Source: Brevundimonas sp.
GTDB taxonomy: Bacteria > Pseudomonadota > Alphaproteobacteria > Caulobacterales > Caulobacteraceae
Length of the DNA stretch: 42,252 bases
Direction of reading: 5' to 3'
NCBI RefSeq assembly: GCF_030656255.1
Contig: NZ_JAUSOE010000120.1
Span: 1-42,252 of the forward strand
Part shown: positions 24,462-31,292 of the stretch, piece after piece
How the letters are laid out: each line of letters opens with the position of its first letter
Numbering within the stretch: position 1 is the first letter of the stretch
Program-made: the position numbers and the translations under genes
The notes under the pieces: model-generated
What the model was told of the DNA's origin: nothing
What the model saw: only the letters and a program-made list of their open reading frames with translations
Databases searched by the model: none

Positions 24462-26833
24462 GTCAGTCTCCTCTGGGAATGGAAGGGGCCCCGCCAGTCG
24501 ACGTAGTCGTCCCCGGTCTCGGCTCTCAGCCGGTCGAGAAGGGCGACGGTTTCGGATCGTCCGGACAGGACGGCCAGCGCGTCATCCAGTCCCTTGAGGT
24601 CAAGTTCCACGACCACGCTGTCGTGACCCTGTTTGACCAGGAAGCGATGCGACTCCGGCGTCAGCTCGTCCCGGATCAGTCGGAACTCCTCCTCGCTCAG
24701 GCCGAAGCCTTCGACATAGTCGCGGGCCTGGCCGTGGGCGTTCGGCAGGAAAATCTTGGTCGCGCACTGTTCGAGGATGGTGTGGGCGATCGGCGAGCGC
24801 AGCGCGTCGGCCGGGGACTGGGTGCCGAACACCATCAGGGCGTTCTGCTTGCGCCAGGTCTTCAGGCCGTCCTGGGCCAGGTCGGTGAAGGCGGCGTCGC
24901 CCAGCACCTTCCAGAACTCATCGATGTCGAGGACGAGCCGACGTCCATCCACCCGCTGGGCGATGCGGTGGAAGAGGTAGAGCATCATCGGCGTGCGGAC
25001 CTCGGGGTGGTCCAGAACATCGGTCATGTCGAAGCCGGCGAAGCGGGCGTCGAGCGACAGGGCGTCGTCGTCGCCGTCCAGAGCCCAGCCGAGCGGCCCG
25101 CCCCGGATCCAGCGCTCCAGCCGCGCCCCGACGCCGCCGACGTCCGATTGACCGAGCAGGCTGCGCAGGGCCGAAAGCGACCGTCGCGCGCGCGGGAGGG
25201 CCTCAAGCGCGGCGACGGCTTCGTCGATGGCGCGCGCTTCCGGGACCGACAGGGTCTCGTTCGGTCGGGCGACCAGGGTTCGCACCAGTCGGCTGAGGAA
25301 GGCGCGATTGGCGGGTGACGGCTCCAGCGCCTTGAAGGGGGCGAACCCCGTGGGCACGCCGTTGCGCAGGGCCAGATAGGTCCCGCCGCAGGCCCGAACG
25401 AAGATCTCGGCGCCCCGGTCCTTGTCGATGAACAGCTGCTGGGCGTCGAACCGCTCCAGCTGCGCCAACATGAAGTTCTGGACGACCGTCTTGCCCGACC
25501 CGGATGGTCCGCAGATGAAGGTGTGGCCGAGATCGCCGACGTGGAAGTTGAAGTAGAAGGGGGATCCGGCTGTCGTGCGCAGCGTCGCCACCGCCGGTCC
25601 CCAGTGATTGTCGTGTGGCTTTCCGACGGGATAGGCGTGGAAAGGCGCGAGGGCGGCGAAGTTGCGGGAGGTGATCGCGGCCGGACGCGTGCGCCGCGCG
25701 AAGCCGCCCGGAAACTGGGACCAGAAGGCCGCTTCGAGGCCGAGGTCCTCGCGGGCGACGACCAGGCCGGAGTCAGCCAGATGGGCCCGCGCTTTCGAAA
25801 GGTGGTCGGCCAGGGCGGCGGGCGTGTCGCCGTAGACCAGGACGGACGCCTGGTGTTCGCCGAGCACGAACCGGTTGCTGACGAGATCGTCCAGAGCGTC
25901 CGAAAGGCCGTCGATCTGGGAAGCGGCGCGGTCACGCGCGGAGACCATCTGGTTCTGCTTGCGCTCCATCACCGATCGCCCGGCCGCCTTGGACAGGAAG
26001 GCGAAGGACTGGGTCATGACGAACCCGAAGGGCGCGCTCAGCAGCGCGTTCCACAGTCCGGGCCGGGTCGAGGCCGGATATTCCTTGATGGCGAGGACGC
26101 CGGCGTAACGGCCTGCGTCGACGTCCCGAAGCTCCAGGCTTTCGCGTCCGAAGATGACCCGCACCGTATGAACCGCGGATCCGAGATGGCCGTAGACGAT
26201 CGGGACGCGTCCCGGCCGGCCGGTGAGGACGAGCCGGACCAGCTCCGTCGGTTCGGAGCACCAGATGTCTCCGTGTTGGTACAGGCCAAGACGGCGCGGC
26301 GCATAGCGGCCGAGATACTGTTCAAGATCGCGCGCGGCGTCCTCGAGCCGCTTGATCTGTTCGGGGGCGACCTCCGTGTCCTGGCGGCGGGCGGTTTGCA
26401 GGCGACGCATGAGCGCCGCAGCGCGATCGCCGGGATCACGGCCGGGATGGAGCACCAGGGTGACAAAGAGTTCGTTGACGAACAGCCGCCGGCCTCCGAG
26501 CCGTGCTTCGTAGGCCTGGCTCAGATCGCGGGCGAAGCCGGAGCGGAACCCGTCCATGACCTCGGGCTGGACCTCGCGCCGGACGATGTGGTGCCAGACC
26601 GCCAACCGGTCGTCGGCCAGGTTGCGCCAGGTCTGGTTGAGCTTGACGTGCCAGTCGTTCAGGTCGCGCGGGTCGGCGGTCTCGAACGCCGCCCCCTGAA
26701 GCTGGAAGGCGATCATCAGCGCCCCGCTGTCGAGCGTGACGATGTGGTCCGAGGCGTGGCGCGCATAGGGCAGGCCGGCCAAGGCGTCGCCCTCCCTGCG
26801 CAGGCGCGACGGCGAGAGACGGAGCTCACCCAC
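24458..26833 (-). CDS. virB4: VirB4-type secretion ATPase
   Basis: 791 residues from ATG 26833, overlapping the virB3 stop by eight bases. The N-terminal half has the CagE/TrbE/VirB pattern (LPYARHASDHIVTLDSGALM, LFVNELFVTLVLHPGRDP). The C-terminal ATPase has Walker A FICGPSGSGKTVVQNFM and Walker B RRLVLDIDEFWKVLGD, followed by a motif WRKQNALMVFGTQSPADALR. The usual length of the family is about 790-820. It powers pilus biogenesis and substrate transfer from the inner membrane. No defect seen. Confidence 0.96.
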   Translation of the reverse strand: MGELRLSPSRLRREGDALAGLPYARHASDHIVTLDSGALMIAFQLQGAAFETADPRDLNDWHVKLNQTWRNLADDRLAVWHHIVRREVQPEVMDGFRSGFARDLSQAYEARLGGRRLFVNELFVTLVLHPGRDPGDRAAALMRRLQTARRQDTEVAPEQIKRLEDAARDLEQYLGRYAPRRLGLYQHGDIWCSEPTELVRLVLTGRPGRVPIVYGHLGSAVHTVRVIFGRESLELRDVDAGRYAGVLAIKEYPASTRPGLWNALLSAPFGFVMTQSFAFLSKAAGRSVMERKQNQMVSARDRAASQIDGLSDALDDLVSNRFVLGEHQASVLVYGDTPAALADHLSKARAHLADSGLVVAREDLGLEAAFWSQFPGGFARRTRPAAITSRNFAALAPFHAYPVGKPHDNHWGPAVATLRTTAGSPFYFNFHVGDLGHTFICGPSGSGKTVVQNFMLAQLERFDAQQLFIDKDRGAEIFVRACGGTYLALRNGVPTGFAPFKALEPSPANRAFLSRLVRTLVARPNETLSVPEARAIDEAVAALEALPRARRSLSALRSLLGQSDVGGVGARLERWIRGGPLGWALDGDDDALSLDARFAGFDMTDVLDHPEVRTPMMLYLFHRIAQRVDGRRLVLDIDEFWKVLGDAAFTDLAQDGLKTWRKQNALMVFGTQSPADALRSPIAHTILEQCATKIFLPNAHGQARDYVEGFGLSEEEFRLIRDELTPESHRFLVKQGHDSVVVELDLKGLDDALAVLSGRSETVALLDRLRAETGDDYVDWRGPFHSQRRLT

Positions 26834-27161
26834 GGATCAACTCCCTTGCGTCGTAGCGCCGGACCAAAGGAAGAGGTGTCGCCGAGCTGCCGCCCCATAG
26901 GGCGCCGTTCCTGGACCGGCCCTTGGTGTCGACGAAGACCAGCAGAAGCCGGAAGGCGTTGTGGTCCACCTTGCAGATCGCCCGGAAGACCAGATGCAGG
27001 GCCGGGGCGATCAGCAGATAGAGCAGGCTGCCGCCGACGAGAAAGGCCAGGCCGGAGATCATGACATTGACGCCCATGGCTTCCATGGGCACGCCCAGGA
27101 TCATCGCCGGCCGGGTGCAGGCCAGGAACAGAGGCTCTTCGATCAGTCGTTCCTCAGCCAT
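26826..27161 (-). CDS. virB3: VirB3-like inner membrane protein
   Basis: 111 residues from ATG 27161, overlapping the upstream 59-residue gene by eight bases. The start EEPLFLACTRPAMILGVPME is the VirB3 signature, followed by two membrane helices (about 30-63), NVMISGLAFLVGGSLLYLL and APALHLVFRAIC. VirB3 works with VirB4 and VirB6 at the inner membrane in pilus assembly. Confidence 0.93.
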   Translation of the reverse strand: MAEERLIEEPLFLACTRPAMILGVPMEAMGVNVMISGLAFLVGGSLLYLLIAPALHLVFRAICKVDHNAFRLLLVFVDTKGRSRNGALWGGSSATPLPLVRRYDARELIRG

Positions 27162-27333
27162 GGTCCGCCCCGCTCAGGACGAGGGCGGCTTTCGCCACGG
27201 CGAGACCGACCAGACCGCCGCCCAGAGCCTGGGCGTAGCGGGCGGGCGAGATCAGCCGGACGCCGAGCATCAGCGTCAGCGCCAGGCCGCCGGCGATCCC
27301 CGCGACGATCAGACAGGCGTCGGCCCGGGCCAT
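27154..27333 (-). CDS. Extra 59-residue membrane protein between virB2 and virB3
   Basis: 59 residues from ATG 27333, which shares one base with the virB2 stop (TGATG); its stop lies inside the start of virB3. It consists almost entirely of two hydrophobic segments, ACLIVAGIAGGLALTLMLGV and QALGGGLVGLAVAKAALVLS, separated by RLISPARYA. The overlaps on both sides show that it belongs to the operon and is translated with it. Canonical VirB systems have nothing here, and I do not recognise the family. It could assist pilin insertion or be a diverged VirB2/TrbC-like duplicate. Confidence 0.65.
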   Translation of the reverse strand: MARADACLIVAGIAGGLALTLMLGVRLISPARYAQALGGGLVGLAVAKAALVLSGADHG

Positions 27334-27632
27334 CAGGCGCCGCCCGTGATCAGGCCGACGATCTCGGCGGCGCCGAAGACCACGACGATGCCGAGAATGA
27401 CGATGGCGGCGCGCCGCAGATCGAACAGGCCAAACATCCACAGGATGCCGACGATGACGACCGCCAGAATGGCCAACAGCCTGGCCGTATTGCCGGTCAG
27501 CATGTCGACGACGTTCTGCAGCAGGCCCTCGACATTGGCGGAGGCAGCGGCGGGCTGCACCGCCATCAGGGTGGTCGCCAGGGCGATTGCGCCGACCGCG
27601 CATTGGCGGCGTCGAATGGGGGACAGGGTCAC
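27333..27632 (-). CDS. virB2: VirB2/TrbC-like pilin
   Basis: 99 residues from ATG 27632, starting four bases before the virB1 stop. A long signal peptide (ending near AAAS, residue 31) leaves a mature part with VEGLLQNVVDMLTGNTARLL and two hydrophobic segments, LAILAVVIVGILWMFGLF and AAIVILGIVVVFGAAEIVGL, joined by a short basic loop (DLRR). This is the standard form of the major conjugative pilin, stored in the inner membrane and polymerised into the pilus. Whether it is cyclised cannot be told. Confidence 0.93.
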   Translation of the reverse strand: MTLSPIRRRQCAVGAIALATTLMAVQPAAASANVEGLLQNVVDMLTGNTARLLAILAVVIVGILWMFGLFDLRRAAIVILGIVVVFGAAEIVGLITGGA

Positions 27633-28312
27633 GGGTTGACGCTCCAGGTCTGGGGCTGTGAGGCGGGGGTGAACAGGACGACGGCGCTCGCGCTGGCGCG
27701 CGCGAACACGTCCCAGGCGGCGGGTGGCGCGACGGGGTCGGGCGCCACCTGGTCGGGGAGTGAGTGTAATGCGGCTTCGGTGAGCGGCGGCACGGAGACG
27801 GCCAGGCCCAGGCGGGCGGCAGAGGCTTCGACGCGCGCGACATAGCCGTTGCGAAAGCCGCGATCCGGGTGGCCGGTATTGTAGCGTGACAGGGCCACGC
27901 GCAGGGCCTGTTGGCGGTCAGAGCCGGTCGATGCGGGATCGAAGCCGGCGCGCAGCACAATCCCTGCCGCGGTGAGGTTGCGGCAGGGGTCGAAGGCGTC
28001 CTCCACCGTAAGACGCAGCCATCCGAGATTGCTCGAATTGATCTGAGCGAGACCGAGATCGATGTTGGCGCCCGAGGCGATCAGCCGGCGCGCGACCCGC
28101 ACCGCTTCGTCGCGCGTCCTGGGCTGGCGCACGGCGGCGCCGCGATTGACGCCGATCGCCAGGGTGTTGAAGCGGCTTTCCGTGTGCGCGATCGCGGCCA
28201 GGGTCTGGGGGGAAACGCCGGGCGCGCACTGGGCGGAAAGGGCGAGGACGAGGGCGAGATCGAGCAAGGCAGGGCTCCGTTGAGAGCCTTCAGCAGACCG
28301 CATCGGCCGCAC
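27629..28312 (-). CDS. virB1: VirB1-like lytic transglycosylase
   Basis: 227 residues from ATG 28312; a TTG at 28267 with a GGAG seven bases before it would start a cleaner signal peptide (LLDLALVLALSAQCAPG) and is an alternative. The SLT domain shows IAHTESRFNTLAIGVN with the catalytic Glu of TES, then IDLGLAQINSSNLGWL and ALSRYNTGHPDRGFRNGYV, all typical. It opens the peptidoglycan so the secretion channel can be built. It is the first gene of the virB operon; its start lies shortly after a small LuxR-type regulator on the same strand. Confidence 0.93.
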   Translation of the reverse strand: MRPMRSAEGSQRSPALLDLALVLALSAQCAPGVSPQTLAAIAHTESRFNTLAIGVNRGAAVRQPRTRDEAVRVARRLIASGANIDLGLAQINSSNLGWLRLTVEDAFDPCRNLTAAGIVLRAGFDPASTGSDRQQALRVALSRYNTGHPDRGFRNGYVARVEASAARLGLAVSVPPLTEAALHSLPDQVAPDPVAPPAAWDVFARASASAVVLFTPASQPQTWSVNP

Positions 28313-28343
28313 ACGTTCGATCCGTCAGGGCGCCACCGGAGAT

Positions 28344-28613
28344 CTACGGGGTGAAACTACGGGGCTCGGCGGCGCGGCGATCGTCTCTCACCAGAAGCGC
28401 GACGGCCTGGACCCGGGTCCTGACCCCGAGCCACCGGCATCCCAGCAGGATGTGGTCGTCGACCGTGCGGGCCGACAGGCCGAGGCGACGCGCGATCTGA
28501 CGCGATGACAGCCCCTGGCCGGCCAGGCGCAGACAGTCGGCCTGGCGATCAGACAGGCCGTCGCTGGAACGCGGTGGGGCGTGATCGGAAGGGAGGGAAA
28601 ACGACTGGGTCAT
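28344..28613 (-). CDS. Small LuxR-type HTH regulator (solo, no ligand domain)
   Basis: 89 residues from ATG 28613 (an ATG at 28649 would add 12). Almost the whole protein is a GerE/LuxR DNA-binding domain: GLSDRQADCLRLAGQGLSSR, QIARRLGLSARTVDDHILLG and TRVQAVALLV. No autoinducer-binding or receiver domain. It stands 32-77 bases upstream of virB1 on the same strand, so it may be read with the secretion operon and regulate it, which is inference. Confidence 0.82.
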   Translation of the reverse strand: MTQSFSLPSDHAPPRSSDGLSDRQADCLRLAGQGLSSRQIARRLGLSARTVDDHILLGCRWLGVRTRVQAVALLVRDDRRAAEPRSFTP

Positions 28614-28696
28614 GGACTCAAGCCAGACCCGGATCCAAGTTTGCGGCAAGACCGCAAGGTTCGGACAGGAAATCTACGGTGTGAGGCGAACCCCGA

Positions 28697-29179
28697 TCAG
28701 TCTTCCTCGTCCTTAGACGGCGTGACCAACCGCCCGATCCGTTCATCGAGCCAGGCCTTGGCCGCGTCATCCCGTCTCACAGCCTGCATTCCGAGATCCT
28801 TCAGGGTTCGGGTGAAGGCGTTGATGATCGAGCGTGTGTCGAGCTCCATGATCGCGTCGCCGACCTCCTCGTCGAACTCCTGTGTGACGACCCGAAGCGC
28901 GAGCATCGCCTTGTTGTCGGCGCAGCGGACGGCAAACTCAGGGGAGCCCAACGCCATGCAGTCGATAATGGCGTAAGGATCGCTGTCCGTGGCCTCCGCG
29001 AAGCGGTGGATCCGCTCGAGATTGATCTTTCCCTTCCCGGCCTCGAAGTGCTCGTAGGACCGCTTGGCCATGCCCATAGCCTCGGCGACCTCGGCCGGCT
29101 TCATCCGCCGATATAGCCGGATGAGGCGCAGCGCTGACGCCAGGATTTCGTTTTGAGAGCGGGGACGATCGCTTTCCAT
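28697..29179 (-). CDS. XRE-family HTH regulator
   Basis: 160 residues from ATG 29179. The N-terminal 65 residues form a Cro/CI-type helix-turn-helix: LRLIRLYRRMKPAEVAEAMG, MAKRSYEHFEAGKGKINLER and IHRFAEATDSDPYAI. The C-terminal half (about 75-160) is helical and unrecognised. Proteins of this form are common regulators next to transfer genes in alphaproteobacterial conjugative elements. It is encoded upstream of the small LuxR-type gene and the virB operon, on the same strand, and diverges from the GntR-type gene of the lasso peptide cluster. Confidence 0.82.
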   Translation of the reverse strand: MESDRPRSQNEILASALRLIRLYRRMKPAEVAEAMGMAKRSYEHFEAGKGKINLERIHRFAEATDSDPYAIIDCMALGSPEFAVRCADNKAMLALRVVTQEFDEEVGDAIMELDTRSIINAFTRTLKDLGMQAVRRDDAAKAWLDERIGRLVTPSKDEED

Positions 29180-29444
29180 CTGCTCGGCTGCCTCGGGTTG
29201 TGGAGGTCAACGCGATTCTCAACGCCTTACTCCCGGTGGTTGAAAAATGCGGCAGTTGAGCATCAAATGAAAGACGGGAAGCTCACGGTGTCCCAAGTCT
29301 TGCGCAAGGTGCGCAAAGAACAGGCGGTGATCGTATGAAAACTGTTGGTCGGTTCTTGGCTGCTTATAATCTGTGGATGGAGTGGGTGGCGTCGGTGGCG
29401 AACGCACGAACCAATGGCCATGCGCCACGGCCGGTCGGCCTGTA

Positions 29445-30041
29445 ATGCGTGAGCGGGATCAGTTCGCCGTGGCCCGAACCGCCTTGGCAGGGTACGCCGC
29501 AGCCGGGCGGTTCGGTTGGGGGCATCCGCTCGTGGCCACCAGCCTGGCCACCGAACTCGGCCTCAGCCCGACGCCCGTCCGTGAGGCCCTCGCCCACCTC
29601 GCCGGTGAAGGGATAATCGAGCATCGACCGGGCCGAGGTTATTTCGCGCCGAGCCCAACGGCGGCTGATATTGCTGGCTTATACGAGCTTCACCGTCAGT
29701 TCCTTCTTTGGTCCTCGACCACGGATGTCCCGCAAGAGGTGTCGCCCATGGACCCGCCGGTAGACGAGGTCCTGCGGATCGAAAGCGTCTTTGATTGGTT
29801 TGCCGCTAGAGGCGGTAACAGCGCGGTGCTCGAAGCCTACCGCCGGATTCGTCTCCAACTTAGGCCGATCCGTCGGATCGAAGTGTTGCTGCAGGATACC
29901 GGCTTGGACAGCGTTCTGCGGATTGAACGTCTTCGGCGAGAGGGGCAGTGGGACGCTATGGAAGAGACGCTCTACAAGTATCACGAACAAAGGATCGCCC
30001 TTTCGGCGTCTCTTGAGAAAGTGATGCGACAATCAGCGTAA
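29445..30041 (+). CDS. GntR-type transcriptional regulator beside the lasso peptide genes
   Basis: 198 residues from ATG 29445 (MRERDQFAVARTALAGY); an upstream start at 29373 would add a low-complexity tail. The winged helix is clear: HPLVATSLATELGLSPTPVR, EALAHLAGEGIIEHRPGRGY and FAPSPTAADIAGLYELHRQF. The C-terminal half is helical, as in the FCD subgroup, but short and lacking the usual His metal ligands, so the effector is unknown. It precedes the lasso precursor genes by 88 bases on the same strand. A 10-bp palindrome lies in that gap and could be its operator. A role in control of the lasso genes is inference from position. Confidence 0.85.
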   Translation: MRERDQFAVARTALAGYAAAGRFGWGHPLVATSLATELGLSPTPVREALAHLAGEGIIEHRPGRGYFAPSPTAADIAGLYELHRQFLLWSSTTDVPQEVSPMDPPVDEVLRIESVFDWFAARGGNSAVLEAYRRIRLQLRPIRRIEVLLQDTGLDSVLRIERLRREGQWDAMEETLYKYHEQRIALSASLEKVMRQSA

Positions 30042-30093
30042 AGTATATTACAAATATAGTTTGAAAATACGATGTTGGCGGCCCCTCCTGTAG

Positions 30094-30103
30094 TGACCGG
30101 TCA
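30094..30103. promoter_or_regulatory. 10-bp palindrome before the lasso precursor gene
   Basis: TGACCGGTCA is fully self-complementary and lies between an AT-rich stretch (30041-30070, likely promoter region) and the ribosome binding site AAGGAGG at 30117-30123. It is a candidate operator for the upstream GntR-type protein. Confidence 0.45.
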
Positions 30104-30129
30104 TTCCGGCCGGATGAAGGAGGCAAGCC

Positions 30130-30372
30130 ATGCTGAAGACAACGATGTCGAGCCTGATCGCACTGGGCTCTGCGCGGCGTGAAACCCGCGCCATTTCCGA
30201 CGGGACTCACATGGAGCTCATCGGCGGCCAATTCTACACCAAGGCCGGTGTGGGATCCGAGGTCACGCGTCTGGGCTCCGCCCGGGAAGAAACCCGGGCG
30301 GTCGAGGACGGCAAACGGGCCGAACTCGTGCCCGAGCTTCGCTACGCCACGGCGGAAGTCCGCCTCAGCTGA
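30130..30372 (+). CDS. Lasso peptide precursor with two tandem core-like segments
   Basis: 80 residues from ATG 30130, six bases after AAGGAGG. It contains two copies of a leader-end plus ring pattern. Copy 1: LGSARRETR (12-20) then ring candidate AISDGTHME (21-29). Copy 2: LGSAREETR (48-56) then AVEDGKRAE (57-65). In each the conserved leader Thr is at -2, residue 1 is Ala, residue 5 is Gly and residue 9 is Glu, giving a 9-member ring closed by an Ala1-Glu9 isopeptide bond, as known for Ala/Ser-start caulonodins. Both are followed by L-I/V and by Tyr at core position 16, with bulky neighbours suited as steric plugs. The repeat unit is 108 bases (30163-30192 versus 30271-30300). The B and C proteins lie directly downstream. 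Whether one or both cores mature is unknown. Confidence 0.82.
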   Translation: MLKTTMSSLIALGSARRETRAISDGTHMELIGGQFYTKAGVGSEVTRLGSAREETRAVEDGKRAELVPELRYATAEVRLS

Positions 30373-30429
30373 GCGGTCGGCGGAGCCTCCGGCGGCGCCG
30401 GGGGCTCCGCTCGCCTCAAGGAGATGATT

Positions 30430-30570
30430 ATGAAACTTCTCGCGTCGGGACTGATCCTTTGCGGCGCCGTTCGGCAAACGACCCGTGCCTGTGATTTCGG
30501 CGATCGAACCGAGCTGATCCCGCCCTATTTTTACAACCAGCCGACCTCGCTGCATGGGACGTCCCGCTGA
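30430..30570 (+). CDS. Second lasso peptide precursor
   Basis: 46 residues from ATG 30430, chosen because AAGGAG at 30418-30423 has a proper 6-base spacing; an ATG at 30424 would abut it. The leader end CGAVRQTTR (11-19) aligns with the two leader ends of the first precursor, with Thr at -2. The core starts at Ala20 with ring candidate ACDFGDRTE (20-28), again Gly5 and Glu9, followed by LIPPYFYNQP and a tail ending HGTSR. Phe15 and Tyr16 of the core are likely plug residues. The lone Cys at core position 2 is unusual. The stop overlaps the B start (TGATG), so the pair is translationally coupled. It is too short for most gene finders. Confidence 0.82.
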   Translation: MKLLASGLILCGAVRQTTRACDFGDRTELIPPYFYNQPTSLHGTSR

Positions 30571-31292
30571 TGAGACCAAGAGCGCGGCTAACCGCCATGT
30601 CCGATAAAGCCTTGGGCCGAGAACCAGCGATCCCGCACGCTCTTCCAACGTCGCAGGACCAGACCGAGCGGTTTTTGAAAGCTGGCGTATACGGCGTGGC
30701 GGTTGGGGAAGATCTCGCCCTAATGGACATCGGCGCCGACGCCTATCTGTGTCTCCCGGGCGGCGCATCGGGGCTCGGCGGCGATGGCAGCGCCTTGCGC
30801 CTGTTCGGTCCGAACGCCGTCGCCGTCGTGGAAGCGGGGTTGGGGGCCGACCAAGCCGGCCCCGCAATCAGAACGCCGCCGGGCTTGCCGAGCCGGACCC
30901 TCATCCACGACACAGCCCCGACCGTCTCGCTGGGCGATGTGCTGAGGGGGCTTGGGGCTGTCCGGGACGTTCGTCGGGCGCTTCGCGGAGACGGGCTGCG
31001 CCCCATCCTCGCGGTCGCCTCAGATCATGATCGCGTGATGGACCGGGGGGCGGTCGCCCACGCGGCCAAAACATTCTGGCGCCTCTCGCCATGGCTGCCC
31101 ATGGAGGGCGAATGTCTCGTTCGCTCGGCGCTGCTGATGAGCTATCTGCGGCGTGCGGGGCTATCAGCGGACTGGGTCTTCGGCGTTCGTCTTTGGCCGT
31201 TCGCGGCGCACTGCTGGGTCCAGGTCGACGATCTCTGCCTCAACGACGATATCGAACGTTTGGCGGCCTACACGCCGATCTATTGCCGATGA
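30570..31292 (+). CDS. Lasso peptide B protein (RRE plus transglutaminase-like leader peptidase)
   Basis: 240 residues from ATG 30570, coupled to the second precursor by TGATG. The N-terminal part (about 38-95) fits the RiPP recognition element that binds the leader (VYGVAVGEDLALMDIGADAY). The C-terminal half is a transglutaminase-like cysteine protease: MEGECLVRSALLMSYLRRAG with Cys182, FAAHCWVQVDDLCLNDD with His214 and Asp226/227. It cuts the leader after the conserved T-x pair so that the new N-terminus can be cyclised. In proteobacterial clusters the two domains are fused, as here. Its stop overlaps the cyclase start by ATGA. Confidence 0.92.
   Translation: MRPRARLTAMSDKALGREPAIPHALPTSQDQTERFLKAGVYGVAVGEDLALMDIGADAYLCLPGGASGLGGDGSALRLFGPNAVAVVEAGLGADQAGPAIRTPPGLPSRTLIHDTAPTVSLGDVLRGLGAVRDVRRALRGDGLRPILAVASDHDRVMDRGAVAHAAKTFWRLSPWLPMEGECLVRSALLMSYLRRAGLSADWVFGVRLWPFAAHCWVQVDDLCLNDDIERLAAYTPIYCR

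Noticed and set aside
25523..27064. A 513-codon open frame on the plus strand
   Set aside because: It is the complement of virB4, which has clear Walker motifs and operon overlaps; the plus-strand product has no recognisable feature.
29153..29338. A 61-codon plus-strand frame ending KLTVSQVLRKVRKEQAVIV
   Set aside because: The end looks protein-like, but it overlaps the start of the XRE-type gene antisense, has no clear ribosome binding site and no known family.
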